This document shows, in pieces, positions 35,258 to 45,661 of a stretch of 64,000 nucleotides of DNA. The notes below the pieces were generated by a model. It worked only from the letters and a program-made list of their open reading frames with translations. It was not told the DNA's origin and did not search any database. The translations under genes were made by a program, and so were the position numbers. The first letter of the stretch is position 1; each line of letters begins with the position of its first letter. Location: NCBI GenBank assembly GCA_944474755.1, contig OX104117.1, positions 62,053,522 to 62,117,521 on the forward strand, in the 5' to 3' direction. The DNA comes from Limnoperna fortunei (taxonomy: Eukaryota; Mollusca; Bivalvia; Mytilida; Modiolidae).

Positions 35258-37775
35258 TGCCCCTGTCTGATGTAATGCCTTCTGATGTCATGCGACACGG
35301 TCTTATGTCATGTCACCTTCATTGTATTTGCCATCCCATTGTCTGATGTAATGTCATTTGTATGTGATTGTTGTCACCAGTCTGATGTCATGCGGTTTGT
35401 ATTTGTGTTTGATATCACAGGTCTGATGTCATGCGGTTTGTATTTGTGTTTGCTATCACAGGTCTGATGTCACGCGGTTTGTACTTATGTTTGCTATCAC
35501 AGGTCTGATGTTTCGCGGTTTGTATTTGTGTTTGCTATCACAGGTCTGATGTCATGCGGTTTGTATTTGTGTTTCCTATCACGTCTGATGTCATGCGGTT
35601 TGTATTTGTGTTTGCTATCATAGGTCTGATGTCATGCGGTTTGTATTTGTGTTTCCTATCACAGGTCTGATGGCACGCGGTTTGTATTTGTGTTTGCTAT
35701 CACAGGTCTGATGTCATGCGGTTTGTACTTGTGTTTGCTATCACAGGTATGATGTCACGCGGTTTGTATTTGTGTTTCCTATCACAGGTCTGATGTCACG
35801 CGGTTTGTACTTGTGTTTCCTATCACAGGCCTGATGTCATGCGGTTCGTACTTGTGTTTGCTATCACAGGTCTGATGTCATGCGGTTTGTACTTGTGTTT
35901 GCTATCACAGGTCTGATGTCACGCGGTTTGTATTTGTGTTTGCTATCACAGGTCTGATGTCTTGCGGTTTTTATTTGTGTTTGCTATCACAGGTCTGATG
36001 TCATGCGGTTTGTATTTGTGTTTGCTATCACAGGTCTGATGTCATGAGGTTGGTGTTTGTTTTTGTTATCACAGGTCTGATGTCATGCGGTTTGTATTTG
36101 TGTTTGCTATCAAAGGTCTGATGTCTCGCGGTTTGTATTTGTGTTTGCTATCACAGGTCTGATGTTATGTGGTTTGTGTTTGCTATCAAAGGTCTGATGT
36201 TATGCGGTTTGTATTTGTGTTTGTTATCACAGGTCTGATGTCATTCGGTTTGTGTTTGTGTTTGCTATCAAAGGTCTGATGTCTCGCGGTTTGTATTTGT
36301 GTTTGCTATCATAGGTCTGAAGTCATTCGGTTTGTATTTGTGTTTGCTATCACAGGTCTGATGTCATGCGGTTTGTGTTTGTGTTTGCTATCACAGGTCT
36401 GATGTTAGCGGTTTGTATTTGTGTTTGCTATCAAAGGTCTGATGTCATGCGGTTTGTATTTGTGTTTGGTTTCACAGGTCTGATGTCATGCGGTTTGTAT
36501 TTGTGTTTGCTATCACAGGTCTGATGTCATGCGGTTGGTGTTTGTGTTTGCTATCACAGGTCTGATATCATGCGGTTTGTATTTGTGTTTGCTATCACAG
36601 GTCTGATGTCATGCGGTTTGTATTTGTGTTTGCTATCACAGGTCTGATATCATGCGGTTTGTGTTTGTGTTTGCTATCAAAGGTCTGATGTCTCGCGGTT
36701 TATATTTGTGTTTGCTATGAAAGGTCTGATGTCATGCGGTTGGTGTTTGTGTTTGCTATCAAAGGTCTGATGTCTCGCGGTTTATATTTGTGTTTGCTAT
36801 GAAAGGTCTGATGTCTCGCGGTTTGTATTTGTGTTTGCTATCACAGGTCTGATGTTATGCGGTTTGTTTTTGTTTGCTATAGCATGTATGATGTCATGCG
36901 GTTTGCATTTGTGTTTGCTATAACAGGTATGATGTCATGCGGTTTGTGTTTGTGTTTGCTATCAAAGGTCTGATGTTATGCGGTTTGTATTTGTGTTTGC
37001 TATCACTGGTATGATGTTATGCGGTTTGTATTTGTGTTTGCTATCACAGGTCTGATGTCATGCGGTTTGTGTTTGTGTTTGCTATCAAAGGTCTGATGTC
37101 TCGCGGTTTGTATTTGTGTTTGCTATCACAGGTCTGATGTTATGCGGTTTGTGTTTGCTATCAAAGGTCTGATGTTATGCGGTTTGTATTTGTGTTTGTA
37201 ATCACAGGTATGATGTTATGCGGTTTGTATTTGTGTTTGCTATAACAGGTATGATGTCATTCGGTTTGTGTTTGTGTTTGCTATCATAGGTCTGATGTCA
37301 TGCGGTTTGTATTTGTGTTTGCTATCATAGGTCTGAAGTCATTCGGTTTGTATTTGTGTTTGCTATCACAGGTCTGATGTCATGCGGTTTGTGTTTGTGT
37401 TTGCTATCAAAGGTCTGATGTTAGCGGTTTGTATTTGTGTTTGCTATCAAAGGTCTGATGTCAATGCGGGTTGTATTTGTGTTTGGTTTCACAGGTCTGA
37501 TGTCATTCGGTTTGTATTTGTGTTTGCTATCACAGGTCTGATATCATGCGGTTTGTGTTTGTGTTTGCTATCAAAGGTCTGATGTCTCGCGGTTTATATT
37601 TGTGTTTGCTATGAAAGGTCTGATGTCTCGCGGTTTGTATTTGTGTTTGCTATCACAGGTCTGATGTTATGCGGTTTGTTTTTGTTTGCTATAGCATGTA
37701 TGATGTCATGCGGTTTGCATTTGTGTTTGCTATAACAGGTATGATGTCTCGCGTTTTGTATTTGTATTTGTGTTT
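35258..37775. repeat. 41-bp minisatellite, unit B array (about 60 units)
   Basis: Same unit as at 29021-29915 but three times longer. Variant units (GTCTCGCGG, ATCAAAGGTC, CATTCGG, TATAGCATGTATG) recur as blocks; for example the stretch ending TTTGCTATAGCATGTATGATG occurs near 36870 and again near 37690, pointing to roughly 0.8-kb internal duplications. Confidence 0.9.
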
Positions 37776-38461
37776 AATGTATCTAATGTATCTGAATTTG
37801 CTATCACCGATCTTATTTCTTAAGTTAAATATTTGTGTTTGCTGTAGCCGGTTTTATTTCATGTTTCTATTAGGGTTTGATGTAGCCATTCTTGATCATT
37901 CTTATGCATGTTTTATATAAGTGTACGCTGTCGGAGGTCTTTTATCATTTGTTTTATTATTATGTTTGCTTTTGCTGGTCTAATTTGTTTTATATTAGTG
38001 TTTGCTGTCGTCGGCGTTATTTCTAGTTAAATATTTGTGTTGCTGTTATGGTCTTATTTCATATTTTATAGTGGTGCTTGCTGTCGTCGGTCTTTTTTCC
38101 TTTTTAATAAAATTGTTTGCTGTCGCAGTCTTATTTAATATTTTATAGCTGTGCTTGCTGTCGCCGGTCTTATTGTTTGTTTTTATTAGAGTTTGCCGTC
38201 GCCGGTATTATTTCATTATTTTTATAGTAGAGTTTTTCGTTGTCGATCTTATTTCATGTTTTATATTTTTGTTTGTGGTCTTATTTCCTGTTTTATAGTT
38301 GTTTTCTGTCTCATTTCAGAAGTTTTAGATCAGTGTTGCTGTCGCGAGTCCAATGTCATTAGTGTTATAGTTGTGTTTGTTTTCGTCGGTCTTATTTTAT
38401 TACTTTTCTTTCTCGGTTTGTATTCGACGGTCTTATTTCATTAGTTATGTATATATATAAC

Positions 38462-38513
<52 letters not shown>

Positions 38514-39290
38514 TTCGTCAGTCATATGTCATTAGTTTTATATTTTTGTTTGCGCTCTCTGGTCTTTTTTTCATTAGTTTGATATTTTTTACATATTTTT
38601 ATATATTATTTACATATATGTGTTTGCTGTCTCTGGTCTTAATTAGTTTAAAATTTGTGTTTGTTGTCGCCGGTCTTAATTCATTATATTAATATTTATG
38701 TCTGCTGTGGTCGGTCTTAGTTCATTGGTTTTATATTAGTGTTTGCCTTCGCCGGTCTCATTTCATTAGTTTTTTTAGTGTTTGCCTTCGCCAGTCTTAT
38801 TTTATCAGTTTTATATTTGTGTTTGCTGTGATCGGTCGTATTCATGTTTTATAATTGTGTCACCACTCTGATTTTATTAGTTTTATATTTGTGTTTGATG
38901 TCGCCGTTCTTATTTCACGAGTTTAATATTTGAGTTTGCTGCCGCCAGTCTTGTTTCGTTCGTTGTTTGTTTTTCCGTTTGCTGTGAACCTTGTTATTCA
39001 TTTGTGCTGTGTTGGTCTTAGATGTCGTCAATCTTTGTTCTTTATTAGTGTTTGCTGTCGCATTTCTTGTTTTGTTCAATTTTTTATTTGAGTTTGCTGC
39101 CAAAATTCTTGTTTCGTTCGTTGTTTATTTTCGTTTGCTCGCAACCATGTTATTCAGTTGTGCTGTGTTGGTCTTATCTGTCATCAATCTTTGTTCTTTA
39201 TTAGTGTTTGCTGTCGCCGGTCTTTCGTTCGTTATGTACTATAGCGTTAGCTGTCGCTAGTCTGTATTCGTCCTGTAATAATTAGTGTTT
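37776..39290. repeat. Degenerate relatives of the 41-bp minisatellite, with (GT)n
   Basis: Words TTTGCTGTCGCCGGTCTTAT, TTTCATTAGTTTTATATTTG and similar recur at roughly 40-bp spacing, which looks like an older, strongly diverged part of the same array. A (GT)19 microsatellite lies at 38471-38508. Open frames here are not supported as genes. Confidence 0.6.
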
Positions 39291-39563
39291 AATATATTTC
39301 ATATTTCATTAGTTCATCTCGAGAAATAACCCCAAGTTTTTGATTCAAAGCTATCCCGCTGTGGTCATCATTATTAATTAACATACATAAGGCTTATCTG
39401 TAGCAAGACTAGAAGTGTTCGTTACGCAACGGGGCAATAAATTCTCTATCTGTCTTTTCCCTCCGATGTAATTTTTTTTATGAGTTGTGAAAGTTTAAAA
39501 AAAGGAAAGGTATTGTAAGAACACATTTAGCACATGGCAGAGTGATTGATACGACATAATGTC

Positions 39564-40440
39564 TTAACAGCCCACAACATCGCTGTAGTCCACTCGGATA
39601 GGAAGACCTAAAAGAAAAGGAAAGAAGTCTAGAATTTGCATTTAGTACAAATTAATGCCCTAAATTGTTAACATAATTATACCAGATACTTGATCGACAA
39701 TCTTGAATTAGGTACAAAAGTACAAGAATATTTCGTATAATAAGCATAGAGCTTTATTCTTAATTGTTTGTAGTTATATAATAGTTCTTTGTTCATCTTA
39801 TGCTTGTTTTATTTTAGGAGACAAATGAACTATCTTGTCGATATTGGATAATTGCATACATCTACACGTCAATTGGTCTTTGAAGTCTGAATTGAAATGT
39901 GTATTATGTACCGTTGATATCCATTAATCTTGTCGTCTGCTCCAAAATACATTTCACTTCTGTGATGCGGTCGTGTAATTTTTCTGCGTTCTCTTCGACT
40001 TTGTCTTCAGAAACGAAAAGAAACGACAAAAGTGTTATTAACAAACATGAACTCAGAGACTTGTACGGTCTGAGAGCACAGCACATTCACCCAGATACTT
40101 GTACGGTCTGAGAGCACAGCACATTCACCCAGATACTTGTACGGTCTGAGAGCACAGCACATTCACCCAGATACTTGTACGGTCTGAGAGCACAGCACAT
40201 TCACCCAGATACTTGTACGGTCTGAGAGCACAGCACATTCACCCAGATACTTGTACGGTCTGAGAGCACAGCACATTCATACAACTTTTATTTTCAAAAT
40301 GTTGGTTTTTAATAAGGTGTACTTTATACCTTCCTTTTTCAAAATAAAAACTTTCAGAAATTAAAGATATTTTCTAATTATTCATGGTGACAGATTTGTT
40401 AACTTAATACCTGCATCCATTCCAATGCATCTGAGATTCA
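39564..40440 (-). pseudogene. Truncated third paralog (C) of the secreted-protein family, 3' exons only
   Basis: Last exon 39607-39564 (stop TAA) encodes LPIRVDYSDVVGC, matching the C-terminus of paralogs A and B. Exon 40004-39912 (93 bp) encodes DKVEENAEKLHDRITEVKCI... and matches their exon 6; its acceptor has moved 3 bp downstream, dropping one codon but keeping frame. Upstream, 40440-40411 keeps only the end of exon 5 (LRCIGMDA before the donor). Beyond 40440 the similarity stops and no exons 1-4 were found up to 41.6 kb. More diverged than A versus B. It may be a pseudogene, or a gene whose 5' exons were replaced. Confidence 0.65.
40052..40280. repeat. 38-bp minisatellite, about 6 units, in paralog C
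   Basis: Unit ACTTGTACGGTCTGAGAGCA plus CAGCACATTCACCCAGAT, six near-identical copies, between the exon 5 remnant and exon 6 of paralog C (an intron of the ancestral gene). Confidence 0.9.
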
Positions 40441-40539
40441 CGGGTGTGAAGTTAGCAGTGGGTTCGATATTCGATATTAAGATATACATATTATTAAATT
40501 AAAGATAAAAAGATGTATAATATTGTAAAAAAATACTAC

Positions 40540-40975
40540 CAAGGGGAAATGTATGCTTCTGGACGGGTTCAGAAAGTAGGGAAGCCCAACAGCATCAAAT
40601 TTGAATATCGAACTGGTAAAAAATCACCTATGTGCGAATATGCAAAACTCATGACCACCCCTTCATTCACTTTTAATCTTCATGTTACTTTGCAAAACAT
40701 TTGGCATTATATTGCTTTAGATGCTATCAAAAGGAATTGAAGATATCTGGACGGGTTTGGTATGTAAGGGAGCCCAACAGCATCCAAATTGAATATCGAA
40801 ATGATAAAAAAAATCCCCTTTGTGTGAATATGCAAAACTCAGGACCACCACTTCATCCTCTTTCAATCATCATAAAACTTTGCTAAACAGTTTTCATAAT
40901 ATTGTTTTAGATGCTGTCAAAAAAATGAATTTATCTGGACGGGTTCGGTATGTAAGGGAGCCCAACAAAACCTAT
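40540..40975. repeat. About 190-bp tandem repeat, 2.3 units
   Basis: TCTGGACGGGTT starts near 40558, 40747 and 40937, followed each time by similar sequence (GGGAGCCCAACA, then AATATCGAA, then TGCAAAACTC). Forward frames give SGRVxYVREPNS-like peptides in each unit but in different frames, so coding is doubtful. Confidence 0.7.
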
Positions 40976-41557
40976 TTCTTTTTAAAACTAAAAAGTTTGT
41001 CGCCAGTTGAAAATAAATTCTATAATTTAGGAACAGCTATTGTTCAGAAAATCGTATCATACATGCTTCAAACTAGCCTGGACATCCTATAGGTCCTTCA
41101 TAACAAAACCGAGTAGGCATTTAATTTGAATGACTGATCCGCTGAGACAATTCCATTTTCAAATTGTTGCTAGTTTCGTACCATCTCAGTTAAAATGCAC
41201 TGTGGAATGGTAGTGTTTTTTCTGACAACATACCAGTTTTTAATATCAAATTTTCGTATAAAAATCATAATCAACATTTCCGCGGCTTATTATATCGGTT
41301 TTTATTGGTCTTTTATTTTACCTTCATCGAAGTATAATATCTGGAAATAAATAAGCAATTAACAATAAACAATGCATATCTAATATACAATTACATCACA
41401 GAAATATCTCTTACGGATCTTGTGCGCCAGTTTGGGATTTCGAAATCGTCAATAGGGGCAGTGACAGTCTATACAGTTAGTATAGACTGTGTGCTTGATA
41501 GGAGTAACTCCCAGCCACGTGCTCCCAGCGGTCTTTGTGAAATTGTTTGGTGTCTTC

Positions 41558-41570
41558 GGGGGGGGGGGGG
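41558..41570. repeat. G13 homopolymer followed by TAACTTGGTA
   Basis: Same arrangement as at 13435-13458. Confidence 0.5.
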
Positions 41571-41618
41571 TAACTTGGTAATTTGTAGGGTTGGGATGAG
41601 CCGTTTTTTATTTGAATT

Positions 41619-41768
41619 CAATACCCATATTTATATAAAATTTCCAATTTTCATGACACATATTTATATAAAATTTCAATTTTCATGACACATATTTATA
41701 TAAAATGAGCAATTTTCACAACCCATATTTATATAAAATGAACAATTTTCATAACCCATATTTATATT
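41619..41768. repeat. 35-36-bp tandem repeat, about 4 units
   Basis: CCCATATTTATATAAAAT with a following CAATTTTCATGACA block recurs four times directly before the LINE coding remnant. Confidence 0.8.
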
Positions 41769-42479
41769 CAGTAAACTTAAAAGAAGGTCTATACAAAAAA
41801 AAAATCACAAAAAACTGTATGGAAGTATTTAATAAACATGTACCAGTAAAATGTAGAAATGTTGTTAGGACCCCTGCACCCTTCATGAATAGTAGGTTAA
41901 GGAAAGCTGTGTATAAAAAAAGAATGCTTCATAATAATTACAAAAGATATAGAGATAATAAATCATGGGAGGAATATAGGATGCAGAGAAACTTAGTCAA
42001 TAAGATCAAACGTGAATCAGTTAAGCACTATTTTATGGAAAGATGTATTGGTGGACCCAAAAACAAACATTTTTGGCCAACTATTAAACCATTTCTAACT
42101 AACAAAGGTTGTCTTCATGATACAAATATTATGATACAAGAAAATGAAAATATATTAACAGATCAAGTAGAAATTAGTAACATCTTTAATGATTTCTTTA
42201 TAAATGTAGCTAAAGACATAGGAAAAGGGTCAATCTCTATAGATAACAATCACCCTAGTATTACAAAGATCAAGGAATTTACTAAATCTGAAAACGCAAA
42301 AGCGTCAATAAGAAATGTAAACATAAATGAGACACTTAATGTAAATAAGGATGCTGTTACTGATATGCAACAATTATACTTTAAACCTATTACTGAACAT
42401 TTTATTGAGAAACAAATTATGAAACTTAGTGTAAAGAAAGCCACTGGTTCCCGTCTCGCATGCGAGACGGGAAAAGCTA
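41769..42479 (+). pseudogene. LINE ORF2, N-terminal part before the reverse transcriptase core
   Basis: Basic linker region (PAPFMNSRLRKAVYKKRML, HYFMERCIGGPKNKHFWPTI), then IFNDFFINVAKDIG and the start of the reverse transcriptase domain KLSVKKATG. These are typical of the segment between endonuclease and reverse transcriptase in CR1/Jockey-like elements. The frame stays open until the insertion. Confidence 0.75.
42448..42473. repeat. 26-bp perfect palindrome at the insertion junction
   Basis: TTCCCGTCTCGCA followed directly by its exact complement TGCGAGACGGGAA. It sits 0-10 bp left of the point where the LINE frame breaks. Confidence 0.9.
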
Positions 42480-43447
42480 AACAGCGGAAACCAGTCGTAT
42501 CTCAAGGATAACAGATAAACAATGATGTGTCTTGATTGGCTGCTAAATCGAGAGATAGTTGCCGATTGGAAAACAAATAAGCAGAGCTAAGTTAGGGATG
42601 AAAACCCGGCATAATTACGGGGCGGTAGCAATCATAATAGGCTAAAATCGGGAGACAGCTGCCGATTGGCCAACTGTCTTGTCTTGTTCAGGTAACTACC
42701 GCCGTTAGTCGGCGCACTCTATCCTCTGGTAGATATATGTGGTGCACATCATTGCATGTGTATGGTGCATATAGTCACAGTGAGAATACGAATAGTTGAC
42801 GGAGTCAGGTGAACATTTATGTACAGTGTATGGGTTATAATACAGTTAGGCATCCACATACAAGTTATTTAATGTAGAGTTATTAAACTCTGTCTACAAT
42901 TACTACTTTATCGTAAAAGCACTAAAAGCACTAAAAGGCAAGAAGCAGCATTATACGTAAAATATCAGGCACTAGTCATAAATGCACTAAAATGTTTAAA
43001 TATTGTTAATCTAAAATGTTACTTTCTGATATCAAAAAGGGCATGTATAGCGGTTTCTAAAACTATAAAAGCTGCTAAAACACGATGCTTGAGTTAAAAC
43101 GATAAGATGCACTTGGTCAAGCGTGGAGTCAAAATAAAATTCATAGATATATATACAAGAAGGGTATCATCACTATTGCATTTTTTCTATTAAAAACACT
43201 AAAAGCATCGGATTATACATAGTTTATATATTTATAGAATCCTGCCCCCCCTCCTTTAACTGTCTCATCCTTTCCATATGTAGGTTATGGCACATGTTCC
43301 TGGTTAGTTCATCCAGCTCTATATAACCTTGTTTTTTCAGCTTACTATGATATACGGCATCTGTTGGTTTGTACAGTCCAGTATGAGTTGAAGTAGGTTG
43401 TTTTGGGTGACAAACTCTTGGTAAACATCGTTTCTGAGGTTATCTAG

Positions 43448-43657
43448 CTATAGGTAGCTTTTGATATGTCGGAGATGCCTTCTCCGAACGTTTTCCAGCT
43501 TTGGACACTTGAGAATAAAATGTTGTAGATCATCTGGCTCATCTCCGCATAGGCAGCATATAGTTTTGATATAACTATCTCCATACTTTTTTCTTGTTGT
43601 ATTAAACAGGTATGTTTGAGTTACAAGCTGATCTTGTGGCGAAATCCAAACTAACAC
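43448..43657 (-). pseudogene. Non-LTR retrotransposon C-terminal zinc-knuckle fragment (zf-RVT-like)
   Basis: Reads CCLCGDEPDDLQHFILKCP, a C-x2-C...H...C pattern with the wording of the zinc-binding tail that follows reverse transcriptase in many LINEs, then KLENVRRRHLRHI. Opposite strand to the surrounding LINE, so it comes from another element. Confidence 0.65.
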
Positions 43658-43753
43658 GGAATCAGGTTTCTAACTTTTATTGACTGCAAACTTCTATTTA
43701 CAATATGTACAGCTACTTTCACTTTCAAAAATACCACATTGGATAACTGCTAT

Positions 43754-44225
43754 CATCCTCACAAGTCAGGGTTTCTGTGTCCACATGTGTCCACGAACCC
43801 CTGACAAACTTAGCTAGGAAATTCCCGAAGATTTTCGCATGACGTCAATCCTTTAAAATATCAACTAATGAAATTGCTCGAAAGAAGCATGTGTTTGGCA
43901 GTAGTCATTCTTACTCATTCTGGAGTGTGATGAAAACGTTACGCAACTATATAAATAATAACGCGGTAATAACAAACTATTAACACTACTGTACAAAATA
44001 CAGTGATTTTCACATGGTCTACGCAACACATCCGTTTGGTTTATTTACAATCAACATCGGGATATCCCCTAACCATGTCGTGAATGAAAGCGAACTTTTG
44101 ATTGGCTACATTAAGGTACGATGTAGCCAATCAAAATAGTGACTTCTAGCCCGGGAATTTCCTAACGAAGTTTGTCAGGGGTTCGTGGACAGATGTGGAC
44201 ACAGAAACCCTGACTTGTGAGGATG
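43754..44225. mobile_element. 472-bp Mutator-like MITE with 9-bp target duplication
   Basis: Ends CATCCTCACAAGTCAGGG... and the exact complement ...CCCTGACTTGTGAGGATG extend as about 75-bp inverted repeats (one or two mismatches; GTCCACGAACCCCTGACAAA in both arms). The 9-base AACTGCTAT is directly repeated outside (43745-43753, 44226-44234), which fits Mutator-like (MULE) integration. No coding frame. Confidence 0.85.
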
Positions 44226-44639
44226 AACTGCTATTGTCACTGTCTAATCTTACAACTATTACTTGAACTTAAACTTAAACTTGAACTCCTATAAATGTTA
44301 CAACCATGTCTTATATACTATTTTATAAAGAATATTGTAGAAAGTTCTTTTTCAAGTAGTTTCTATAATTATCTAAATCTTTCTTATCTAATAATAGTAA
44401 CATGTAAATTCCAGAAGCTTCCAGATAAACAATAGTACAATCAACTAATTTCTAGAATAAACCATAACATCCGTGTTCTAAACAAATTATATAACAATAA
44501 TAATATGGCATAATTAAAAAATAATCACAAGTAAAAATAATTAAAATTGTTCAAGTAATATCGTGAATACAGTTCGCGACAGATCTTGACTTCTGCCGCT
44601 CTTATTTTTCTATGTACATTTTCTGCGCCTTCCCAAATA

Positions 44640-44969
44640 TTATGTGGTTGTGACATCGAGTTTTTCTGTAATTGGAGGTAAAAGGGTTGACTTCTTAGCT
44701 ATATCTTCCTCACATTGTTGAGACCAGTATAATTTTTGTGCCTTCCTTACTTCTTTTTTCCACGCCTTTTTTGATCTAGGGTTTTTCATTAATTCATGTA
44801 TTGTCTCCGTTCCATATTTCTCCAAAACTAGTTCAGCCATTTCTGTAAAAAGTTCGTTGCTATTTCTGTTGAAGCAATGTTGTATAATTAAGATATTATA
44901 CTCTGCTGATGATGGGCATCTGATTATATTCTTAAGGAGTGACAGTATATTATTAAGATCTATATACAT
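44640..44969 (-). pseudogene. Retrotransposon protein fragment (minus-strand LINE remnant)
   Basis: The frame reads ...WKKEVRKAQKLYWSQQCEED followed by IAKKSTL, resembling the region between reverse transcriptase and the zinc-binding tail of some LINEs. It probably belongs with the fragment at 43448-43657, the MITE at 43754-44225 having been inserted between them. Confidence 0.5.
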
Positions 44970-45661
44970 CTGTATTGGAATTGCATCAACGAATAGGTAA
45001 ACTGCAGTATTTGAGGTTTTGTTTCGAAGGCCTCAAGATTTTCCTCTGCATCTTTTCTAGTTGTTCTATTTCATATTGCCTACATTTCATTATCTCAAGC
45101 CCATATATCATTCCTGCTAGTCCAAACCAAACTTAAAATACTCAACAAATAAGCAGAGCTAAGTAAGGGATGAAAACCCTGCATAACATTGCGGTAGCAA
45201 TAATAATAGGCCGACCGCCATTCGTTGCCACTCGAGAAAAGCCGAGCGATCACGAATCGGTTACGATAAAAAAAGAAGAAAATATGCAAGATAATGGGAA
45301 TTTAACTGTTTTAAAAGGAAAGTCGCATAGATTTGTGTATGTTTATCATAAAATGTGTATCATAAAACTTAAACGGAGAAAAACGGAAAAACAAGTGAGA
45401 AAAGGAGAACAATTTTAATCTTTTCCTGCTTACTGACAAGGTTCACATCAACTATCTTACCGCGTAGAATGATGCATCTAGAGATGCTTAGCATGCATAG
45501 TGCATGCTTCATATGCTGACTCTGACCTATATTTTTGGCTATCTAAACATTGTATACTTATAATGAAGTGATGTTAATAATAACAATACATAATAACATT
45601 AAAAAACAGTACGTATTTTTGTCCACGAAAAATAAAGCTTAGAGACGGCTAGCTTTTTAGG

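Larger units (their letters stand above)
29973..37775. repeat. Segmental tandem duplication, unit B
   Basis: Second copy of the unit at 22393-29915, starting GATTGTCGCGGTGACTG (compare GGTTGTCGCGGTGCTG at 22402). Contains paralog B, the shared SINE and Tc1 copies and a longer minisatellite. Confidence 0.85.
42481..45661. mobile_element. 3.2-kb composite insertion in the LINE
   Basis: The 8-base word AAAGCTAA lies on both sides (42473-42480, 45662-45669); joining across it keeps the LINE frame, so it may be the target duplication. Inside, CAAATAAGCAGAGCTAAG begins direct repeats of about 75 bp at 42567-42643 and 45136-45210, which could be ends of one element. It carries minus-strand retrotransposon fragments and a MITE. 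Terminal inverted repeats were not found. The borders are approximate. Confidence 0.5.

Noticed and set aside
35285..37920. Open frames with RFVFVFAI-type repeats
   Set aside because: Minisatellite translation; a 41-bp unit rotates frame, so no consistent protein repeat.
38193..39260. Hydrophobic open frames that look like membrane proteins
   Set aside because: T-rich degenerate minisatellite DNA gives Phe/Leu/Val-rich translations on any frame.
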